The notes under the pieces are model-generated. The model saw nothing but the letters and a program-made list of their open reading frames with translations, was not told where the DNA came from and made no database searches. A stretch of DNA of 15,909 bases, from NCBI GenBank assembly GCA_965369945.1, contig CBDUST010000073.1:1-15909 (forward strand), in the 5' to 3' direction. This DNA is from JADFNO01 sp965369945 (lineage in GTDB: Bacteria; Planctomycetota; Phycisphaerae; Phycisphaerales; SM1A02). Of this stretch, positions 1 through 4,796 are shown piece after piece (the first letter of the stretch is position 1; every line of letters begins with the position of its first letter). A program made the translations under genes and the position numbers.

Positions 1-449
1 CGTAGCTTGCGTACTAAATCTAGGTAGTTGGGGTTGAGCGCAGTTTTGTGTTTGGAAGAACCCTCACCCCTAACCCCTCTCCCAAAGGGAGAGGGGGACC
101 TGAAGGCCTTTCCTCTTATCCCCTCCCCCTCTGGGAGAGGGTTAGGGTGAGGGTCTTCTCTCTTCTTCCCTTCCCAAGGCATCTCCGCATGCAACACATT
201 CGTCCGCTCCATCACCACCACGCGGTCATCAGTGCGCAAGCGATAATCCAACACCCCATATCCGGTGTCGATCGCATACACCTTCGCGGTCCCATGCTTC
301 AGCAAGCAATCCGTAAATCCGCCAGTGCTGCAGCCGAAGTCCGCACAGACCAGCCCGGTCACATCCACGCCAAACTCACGCAGCGCATGCTCGAGTTTCA
401 ACCCCGCGCGCGAAACGTACTTCTTGTCATTGCCTTGCGTCGTGATAAC
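1..449 (-). pseudogene. TlyA/FtsJ-like rRNA methyltransferase, partial, no start codon, palindrome in frame
   Basis: The minus-strand frame is open from a TGA at 450-452 to the left edge. It encodes KYVSRAGLKLEHAL, then DVTGLVCADFGCSTGGFTDC (the SAM-binding DxGxxxGGF-type motif), AKVYAIDTGYGVLDYRLR and RVVVMERTNVLHAEM. This is the typical core of TlyA-type 2'-O-methyltransferases of rRNA and related FtsJ-fold enzymes. No ATG, GTG or TTG lies in frame between the TGA and the first conserved residues, and the S4 RNA-binding domain that starts classical TlyA is missing. An ATG exists one frame away (about 427-429 reversed) that would give MTRS, so a single-base shift could have broken the start. 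After MPWEG the frame runs through the palindromic repeat at 61-155 without a stop and continues as KTALNPNYLDLVRKL to the edge. It could be a decayed gene, a start-damaged gene, or a gene with a non-standard start. The family call is strong; intactness cannot be judged because the 3' part is outside the window. Confidence 0.7.
61..155. repeat. G/C-rich intergenic-type palindrome (CCCTCACCC...CTCTCCC family)
   Basis: The left arm at 61-83 (CCCTCACCCCTAACCC then CTCTCCC) matches the reverse complement of the right arm at 133-155 except for two one-base indels. Smaller hairpins lie inside each half (CTCTCCC-AAA-GGGAGAG at the left). Repeats of this sequence are very widespread between bacterial genes, and their translations (LTPNPSPKGRG, PLPLWERVRVRV, PHPNPLPEGEG) appear in many spurious proteins. 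Here the element sits inside the open frame of the methyltransferase on the minus strand. Confidence 0.85.
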
Positions 450-468
450 TCAACAATAGCGCAGATTT

Positions 469-593
469 CTAGGTTCTGTCTGATGAGTCAAAAGAGTGCT
501 CTTCATTCTTGGTGGGACGGGCTTCCAGCCCGTCGTCTTCACTCTTACGGACGGGCAAGATGCCCGTCCCACTAGTCGTCAGACAGGTCCTAG
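469..593. mobile_element. MITE-like inverted-repeat element
   Basis: The outer ends are imperfect inverted repeats: CTAGGTTCTGTCTGATGA from 469 and the reverse complement of 577-593, CTAGGACCTGTCTGACG. Inside are two nested palindromes, GACGGGC-TTCCA-GCCCGTC (516-534) and GACGGGCA-AGA-TGCCCGTC (550-568). GTGGGACGGGC (512-522) can also pair with GCCCGTCCCAC (562-572), so alternative cruciforms are possible. The element is about 125 bp and has no coding capacity of its own. The right end overlaps the stop codon of the nucleotidyltransferase gene, and the left end lies about 17 bp from where the methyltransferase frame is broken. A MITE-like or REP/ERIC-like element is inferred from structure only; no target-site duplication is evident. 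Confidence 0.65.
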
Positions 594-883
594 GCGGCAC
601 GGATCGCGTCCCTGAGGATGTCGCCTCGCAGTTCCGCGTGCATCGCGTCCAGCATGACTAGATCGACTCGATCTACCTCGAGAACCTTTTGTAAGTACTG
701 CTGCACTCTGATGAATTGGAACAGGCCGATCGGCCGATCGAATTCCACCAACAGGTCAACATCGCTGCGATCAGTCGCTTCGTCGCGGGCCAGGGAACCG
801 AACAGCGACAACGACTTGACACACATCTGTCGAAGCTCGTTACAGTTCGCTTCCAGCTTGTCTAGGACTTCCTGTCTGGTCAT
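590..883 (-). CDS. MNT-type nucleotidyltransferase domain protein (MntA-like)
   Basis: The 97-aa protein carries GSLARDEATDRSDVDLLVEF near residues 28-47, which fits the GSx10DxD signature of minimal nucleotidyltransferases. In MntA-type antitoxins this domain adds AMP to a HEPN ribonuclease toxin. The length is usual for the family. ATG at 883 is preceded by AGGAG at a 7-nt distance, a good ribosome binding site. The usual partner, a HEPN gene directly after it, is absent: transcription would run straight into the MITE-like element and the broken methyltransferase. The stop codon TAG (592-590) lies inside the terminal repeat of that element, so the original C-terminus may have been a few residues different. 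The gene upstream on the same strand, 121 bp away, is an unknown 244-aa protein. Family assignment is secure; antitoxin activity is inferred. Confidence 0.85.
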   Translation of the reverse strand: MTRQEVLDKLEANCNELRQMCVKSLSLFGSLARDEATDRSDVDLLVEFDRPIGLFQFIRVQQYLQKVLEVDRVDLVMLDAMHAELRGDILRDAIRAA

Positions 884-1004
884 GGTCTGACTCCTGGCTA
901 TCCAACTTTACATGGTATGCCACCTTCGCTGCCAACACCGCCATCTTCTCCACCTGACCGACTACATAGTCCGAACCTCATCCGCCCCGACTGGGCCTAC
1001 GCCG

Positions 1005-1739
1005 CTACATTCGCTCAAAGAGTATCTCCAAGAATTTCCGCGTACGTTGGCACAGAAATTCACAGAAAACCATCGGATCAGTTCCAGAATCTTCGACGGC
1101 GAACGACACGTAAGTGACATCTTCGATCTTCACGTTCGGAGCAGGAACGACTTGGTCGGTAGCCGGATCGATGGGCGCGCCGATAATGTGTTGTCCATGA
1201 AACGTAACTCCGTGAGTGTGAATCATCGTCGCTTGCAGTGTCGTAACTCTAGTAGCGGGGCGCGCATCGCACTCGTGACGCACCAGTCGTACGTGTTTCC
1301 CCGAGTTGGACCAGTCTTTCAAATTAGCCAAGTCGGATCGTTTGGTGGAGAAAGGTTGCGCCTTGAGTATCAAGTCGTAGATTTCCTTCTCATCCTGCTC
1401 AAGATGCTGGATGTGAATTTTCGCCAATGCCTTATCGAATTCTTCTGGGTTCTTGCAAATTGGAAAGTAGACATCCTTCGCGACTTTGCCTCTCTTAGCA
1501 TGATCGAGCCTCGGGTCAACGTGCATCTCCCAAATCCGCACCATCGTCATATCGAGCGCGCTTCGGAGCTTTAGAAGCACCTCATGAAAGAGGTTTTGGG
1601 CGCGGAAGGTCATGTTCTGCGTTCCCACACACTTGTCGTACTCCCGCAACAACTCTTGCAGTAACTCATCAGCGCGATCAAGGACGCTCGTCAGTTCTGC
1701 ATCGATCGGGCGATACAACTCAGATTGATGTGGATCCAT
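1005..1739 (-). CDS. Hypothetical 244-aa protein coupled to lpxI
   Basis: The longest open frame begins at 1952, but the first 71 codons overlap lpxI and look like a shadow (Arg-rich, low quality). ATG at 1739 overlaps the lpxI stop by one base (TGATG), which points to translational coupling. The protein starts MDPHQSELYRPIDAEL. Its N-terminal half is helical (residues 15-75, with a heptad-like run LTSVLDRADELLQELLREY), followed by KLRSALDMTMVRIWEMHV, YFPICKNPEEFDKAL and LKDWSNSGKHVRLV (141-153). The C-terminal half is predicted to be beta-rich. I do not recognise the family with confidence. The RSALD...FPI...N.GKH pattern recalls a loosely defined group of uncharacterised bacterial proteins, and RIWEMH (68-73) fits an Rx4H string such as that of HEPN ribonucleases, but this could be chance. 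No signal peptide or membrane segment is seen. Confidence 0.75.
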   Translation of the reverse strand: MDPHQSELYRPIDAELTSVLDRADELLQELLREYDKCVGTQNMTFRAQNLFHEVLLKLRSALDMTMVRIWEMHVDPRLDHAKRGKVAKDVYFPICKNPEEFDKALAKIHIQHLEQDEKEIYDLILKAQPFSTKRSDLANLKDWSNSGKHVRLVRHECDARPATRVTTLQATMIHTHGVTFHGQHIIGAPIDPATDQVVPAPNVKIEDVTYVSFAVEDSGTDPMVFCEFLCQRTRKFLEILFERM

Positions 1740-2578
1740 CACACGCCCACCACCGCGATCTTCGCGCGGTCGGCTGCTTCGAGCACCTTGGGCTTGTCGA
1801 TCAGAATCACACGGCCTACGCCGAGTGCGACACATCCCGCCCCGGCTTTGGCTAACTGCTCGATCGTTTCCACGCCGATCGTTGGTACATCGGCGCGCAT
1901 GTCGTGACCCCCGGAAGCTGTCTTCAATAATGTCCAACCCTTGGCGCGACATAATTGACCAGCTCGTTCGATCAGTGCGCTCGTCCCTTCCACCGCTTCG
2001 ACCGCGATCACATCGCGCTCGCGCACGGCGATCGATTGGCCGACGCCAAGCTCGACGATTTTTTCAAGCAGCGGCCAGCCGAACTCGATATCGCCGCGCT
2101 GCTGTGGGCTGGGCTGCGTTGAACCCATGACACCCTCGCCTGCCAGGTGATCGGGGATGTACGTTGTAGAGTCGATGAGTGTGATTCCGTTTGCCGCCAG
2201 TTCATCCGCCAGCGCCGCCAATAACGCAGGCGTTCGCCGATCGTGACGCAAACGACGGTACCAAAGCCTGACCGCGCGCCAATCCGGCAACTGGCGAACC
2301 AGCTTCAGCGGATCGTGCATGCGAGTCTTGGCCACGGCCCCGACCATGATCGCCTCGGTCACCTCCCATCGCCGAAGCAATCGGATCCACTTCCCCAGCT
2401 GCACGATCCCCGCCGGGCTAAACGTATCGCAAAGCCCGGGCAGGCTCGCATCATATTGATCGCGAAGGCCCACGCAGCAGACGCTGCGGCCGGCCGCCTT
2501 GATGCCCGAAGCGACAAGAAGGGGCAGTTGGCCTTGCCCAGCGATGAGGCCGAGCCGCATGTTCACAGAACTCTCCAT
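1739..2578 (-). CDS. lpxI: UDP-2,3-diacylglucosamine pyrophosphatase LpxI (DUF1009 family)
   Basis: LpxI hydrolyses UDP-2,3-diacylglucosamine to lipid X and UMP, the fourth step of lipid A synthesis, in bacteria that lack LpxH. The 279-aa protein has the family's usual length and landmarks: MRLGLIAGQGQLPLLVA at the N-terminus, IMVGAVAKTRM around 77-87, a DST at 136-138, IAVEAVEGTSALIERAG (191-207), and HDMRADVPTIGVETIEQLA (225-243), the acidic region that holds the family's catalytic aspartate. It begins with ATG at 2578, overlapping the hicA stop (TAATG). A second ATG at 2560 (Met7) aligns better with the family start and has GAGAG 10 nt upstream, so the true start may be there. The TGATG overlap with the next gene suggests one polycistronic message. 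Its presence implies an outer membrane with lipid A. Placement downstream of a toxin-like gene is unusual. Confidence 0.9.
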   Translation of the reverse strand: MESSVNMRLGLIAGQGQLPLLVASGIKAAGRSVCCVGLRDQYDASLPGLCDTFSPAGIVQLGKWIRLLRRWEVTEAIMVGAVAKTRMHDPLKLVRQLPDWRAVRLWYRRLRHDRRTPALLAALADELAANGITLIDSTTYIPDHLAGEGVMGSTQPSPQQRGDIEFGWPLLEKIVELGVGQSIAVRERDVIAVEAVEGTSALIERAGQLCRAKGWTLLKTASGGHDMRADVPTIGVETIEQLAKAGAGCVALGVGRVILIDKPKVLEAADRAKIAVVGV

Positions 2579-2814
2579 TACCCGCTCAGTAGCGCAACAA
2601 ACTCGTCCACCGTCAAGCCTGATTGCCGGATGATCGCCCGAAGCGTACCCCGATCAAGCTCCCGATGATCAGGGATCGTGAGGATAGTGCGGGGCTCAGC
2701 TCGGGTTACAACAATATGGCTGCCCTTGCCTCGGCCCTTGATGATCTCGAATCCCGCCTTGGCCAACGCCTTGACAGCATCTGGCCCGGAGATAACGGGT
2801 AGGCCACTACTCAT
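2578..2814 (-). CDS. hicA: HicA-family mRNA interferase toxin
   Basis: The protein MSSGLPVISGPDAVKALAKAGFEIIKG... (78 aa from this start) has the HicA (YcfA) double-stranded-RNA-binding-like fold. GSHIVV contains the conserved histidine used for mRNA cleavage, followed by LTIPDHRELDRGTLRAIIRQSGLTVDEFV, as in the family. Several starts are possible: GTG 2823, ATG 2820 and ATG 2814. The last is chosen because AGGG lies 8 nt upstream and MSxGLPxxSG is the common family start. It overlaps the end of the upstream 56-aa gene by 8 bp and its stop overlaps the lpxI start. HicA is normally neutralised by an adjacent HicB; here the adjacent upstream gene is not HicB-like, while a HicB-like gene lies about 415 bp upstream behind a terminator. 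Toxicity is inferred from the family. Confidence 0.88.
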   Translation of the reverse strand: MSSGLPVISGPDAVKALAKAGFEIIKGRGKGSHIVVTRAEPRTILTIPDHRELDRGTLRAIIRQSGLTVDEFVALLSG

Positions 2815-2977
2815 CGGCATCACCCTGACGACTGGCCTCTCGCACCCGCTTTCGCTTTTCTCGCTCTTGTCGGCGTAGTCGGAAAGCTCTTTCTAGGCGC
2901 TTGACAAATGGTTCGATATCAAACAGGTTGCCGTTAGAATCATCCCAATGCTCGATAGTAAACTCCTGAGTCGCCAT
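2807..2977 (-). CDS. Small unknown protein (56 aa) directly upstream of hicA
   Basis: ATG at 2977 has GGAG 8 nt upstream, the best ribosome binding site in this gene group; the longer open frame from 3043 has none. The product begins MATQEFTIEHWDDSNGNLFD, has a central amphipathic stretch IEPFVKRLERAFRLR, and a highly charged C-terminus rich in Arg/Lys/Glu (RRQEREKRKRVREASRQGDADE region, about residues 34-56). It overlaps hicA by 8 bp, the arrangement of toxin-antitoxin pairs. I do not recognise a family and see no HicB fold or helix-turn-helix. It could be an antitoxin, an RNA-binding accessory protein or a leader gene that couples hicA translation. Function is unknown. Confidence 0.7.
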   Translation of the reverse strand: MATQEFTIEHWDDSNGNLFDIEPFVKRLERAFRLRRQEREKRKRVREASRQGDADE

Positions 2978-3053
2978 AGCGATATCTCCAGTATTCTGTG
3001 GGCCATTGCCGTGCTGCGCAGCCATGCACCGGGCTCCGGTCAATCACCCGACT

Positions 3054-3073
3054 GGCCTAAATCCATTCAGGCC
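3054..3073. promoter_or_regulatory. 20-bp near-perfect palindrome upstream of the small-gene/hicA/lpxI group
   Basis: GGCCTAAAT-CC-ATTCAGGCC is a 9+9 palindrome with a single mismatch (a G-U pair if read as RNA). It lies 76 bp upstream of the 56-aa gene's start, in the only noncoding gap before the group, so it is a candidate operator or a leader hairpin. No strong sigma-70 boxes are evident beside it; a TTGACC on the minus strand lies about 18 bp downstream of it. Function is inferred from position only. Confidence 0.35.
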
Positions 3074-3167
3074 CTTGGCCGGGCGACGAGTTGCAACGGA
3101 GTTACTCTAGTATCTGAATTGAGTTGTCGATGGGGTGGTGGGAACTATTGCGCCCGAATCGGGCAAT

Positions 3168-3200
3168 AAAAAACCCACTGGCCGTGGATTGGCGAGTGGG
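3168..3200 (-). terminator. Rho-independent terminator after the HicB-like gene
   Basis: On the minus strand the order is CCCACTCGCC, a loop AATCCAC, GGCCAGTGGG and then TTTTTTATT. The stem is about 10 bp with one mismatch and is followed directly by the T-run. It begins about 30 bp after the stop of the HicB-like gene, so that gene is transcriptionally separated from the 56-aa/hicA/lpxI group. A further small perfect palindrome, GCCCGA-A-TCGGGC (3152-3164), lies just downstream of the T-run. Confidence 0.8.
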
Positions 3201-3229
3201 CTCTTGAATGGCGGAACTGGTTAGGTTGG

Positions 3230-3439
3230 TTATCCGACGACACAGACCTGAACGTCAAAGCTCTCAGGTGGGACATTCTGGCCGACAGATTCTGCGGCCT
3301 CAATCCACTGCTCGATCGCTTCGCGGATATGGGCGATCGCCTCTTCCTTGGATGTGCCTTGGCTGATACAGCCGGGAAGGCTGGGTACCTCAGCCACCCA
3401 ATATCCGTTCTCGCCGGGATGGAGTATGACCTGTCGCAT
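3230..3439 (-). CDS. HicB-like (UPF0150) antitoxin-type protein
   Basis: The 69-aa product begins MRQVILHPGENGYWVAEVPS and continues LPGCISQGTSKEEAIAHIREAIEQWIEAAE. This is the HicB/UPF0150 partial RNase-H-like fold, in which GYWVAEVPSLPGCISQG and the A-HIREAIEQW helix are diagnostic. There is no C-terminal DNA-binding domain, so it resembles the short form of the family. ATG at 3439 has no clear Shine-Dalgarno. A possible TACACT -10 box (3454-3449) with TTGCTC -35 (3476-3471) would place transcription start only a few bases ahead, giving a nearly leaderless mRNA. It has its own terminator. It may be an orphan HicB, or the physically separated partner of the HicA at 2578-2814. The family call is firm; the pairing is not. 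Confidence 0.85.
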   Translation of the reverse strand: MRQVILHPGENGYWVAEVPSLPGCISQGTSKEEAIAHIREAIEQWIEAAESVGQNVPPESFDVQVCVVG

Positions 3440-3644
3440 TCTGATATCAGTGTAGATCGGCTACTGGTAGGAGCAACTTCCGTCTCGGAGATAGGCTATC
3501 GCGTTCACCTCAAGGGCGGATAATCCTCATTGAGATCGACCAGAAAGCCCATAACGTGCGGATGAGATAAACACGGACGAGCCGCGATCTGCTGTTGACG
3601 TGGTTGCGTACCTTGCAGATGGGTCGATTCGAGCAAACGCTACC

Positions 3645-4796
3645 ATGAACCCCATGGTCTGGATGGTTCTGGCCCTGGCGGTGGTCGGTTTGGCGATCAG
3701 TCTGCCCACGACCGCGCTGTTGTGCCGGGTGGGTCATCGCTTGGGCACGCTGGACTCCACCGGTTCGCCTGGGCACGCCAAGCAACTGCGAACGGTGCCC
3801 AACATCGGCGGCGTGGGGATTTTTCTGGCGGTGGGTCTGCCCTTGGCCGTGGGTCTGTTGGCGCTGCAGTTGGCCGATACAACGCTGCTGAGCAGTTGGG
3901 TCCCCGGGATCGAGCAACACCTGCCGCGCCTCCTTGAAGGAACCGATCAGACCGTCTCATCCACAGCCACTGCATTGGCGATGCTCGGCGGGATGATCGC
4001 CTTGCACGTGCTCGGTCTGATCGACGACCGACGAAGTGTCGACCCTTGGATCAAACTCATCGTGCAAATCGGCGTCGCAGCCGTGATAGCGATCTGGTTC
4101 GATGTGCGGTTGATGTCGCTGCTGGGGGCGTGGCCGAGCGTTATCGTGACCGTCATCTGGATCGTCGTCGTGATCAACGCGATCAACTTCATGGACAATA
4201 TGGATGGACTGGCTGGGGGAGTTAGTGCAATCGCGGCGGCGCTATTCATGGCCGCATGTATCGTCAACCATCAGTGGTTCATCGCGGCCACGTTGGCGCT
4301 CCTGGTCGGCGGGCTCGTTGGCTTCCTCATATTTAACTTTCACCCAGCCAAGATATTTATGGGTGATGGCGGGTCGTTCGTAGTCGGATTCCTGTTGGCC
4401 GTGCTCACCGCGCGAACAACGTTCTACAATCCCGAGCAAACCGACTTCCCGCTGGGTGGCGGGTGGTACGGCGTGTTCATGCCGCTCATCGTGCTGGCGA
4501 TACCGTTGTACGACTTTGTCGCGGTCACGACCATTCGACTGGTGCAGGGGCGCAATCCGCTCGTGGGTGATCAACAGCATTTTTCGCATCGGTTGGTGCA
4601 ACGCGGTCTTTCGCAGCGCGGGGCAGTGGCGGTAATCTGGGCGGCCGCGGCGGTCACGGGGATCGGCGGCGTGTCATTGGGTCGACTCGCCGGCTGGCAA
4701 GCGGCGCTCGTCGGCGCGCAGACGCTGCTGGTGTTGTTGATGATCGCGCTTCTTGAGCACGCCAGCAGGCGCGCGGTAGCCGGGGATGATCGTTGA
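3645..4796 (+). CDS. WecA/TagO-like undecaprenyl-phosphate sugar-1-phosphate transferase
   Basis: This polytopic membrane enzyme (about 10-11 hydrophobic segments, 383 aa) transfers a sugar-1-phosphate, in the family often GlcNAc-1-P, from a UDP-sugar to undecaprenyl phosphate, starting a surface polysaccharide. The family motifs are visible: LIDDRR (about residue 126), VINAINFMDNMDGLAGG (about 176-192), KIFMGDGGSFVVGF (about 236-249) and HFSHRLVQRGLSQRG (about 312-326). The HxxHRLxxxGxSxR-type ending favours WecA/TagO over MraY. ATG at 3645 is chosen over GTG 3600 because the hydrophobic N-terminus MNPMVWMVLALAVVG begins there; neither has a good Shine-Dalgarno. The stop TGA overlaps the next gene's TTG start, so both are probably co-transcribed and coupled. 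The exact sugar cannot be deduced. A teichoic-acid-type role is unlikely given lpxI. Confidence 0.88.
   Translation: MNPMVWMVLALAVVGLAISLPTTALLCRVGHRLGTLDSTGSPGHAKQLRTVPNIGGVGIFLAVGLPLAVGLLALQLADTTLLSSWVPGIEQHLPRLLEGTDQTVSSTATALAMLGGMIALHVLGLIDDRRSVDPWIKLIVQIGVAAVIAIWFDVRLMSLLGAWPSVIVTVIWIVVVINAINFMDNMDGLAGGVSAIAAALFMAACIVNHQWFIAATLALLVGGLVGFLIFNFHPAKIFMGDGGSFVVGFLLAVLTARTTFYNPEQTDFPLGGGWYGVFMPLIVLAIPLYDFVAVTTIRLVQGRNPLVGDQQHFSHRLVQRGLSQRGAVAVIWAAAAVTGIGGVSLGRLAGWQAALVGAQTLLVLLMIALLEHASRRAVAGDDR

Noticed and set aside
48..575. Plus-strand open frame of 175 codons beginning with LTPNPSPKGRG-type sequence
   Set aside because: It is the well-known spurious translation of the palindromic repeat and then the antisense of the methyltransferase and of the MITE-like element.
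912..1574. Plus-strand open frame of 220 codons
   Set aside because: It lies antisense to the 244-aa gene, shows no recognisable domain, and has no ribosome binding site.
1740..1952. N-terminal extension of the 244-aa protein inside lpxI
   Set aside because: The extension is antiparallel-free but out of frame with lpxI on the same strand, Arg-rich, and lacks a ribosome binding site; the TGATG overlap explains the start at 1739.
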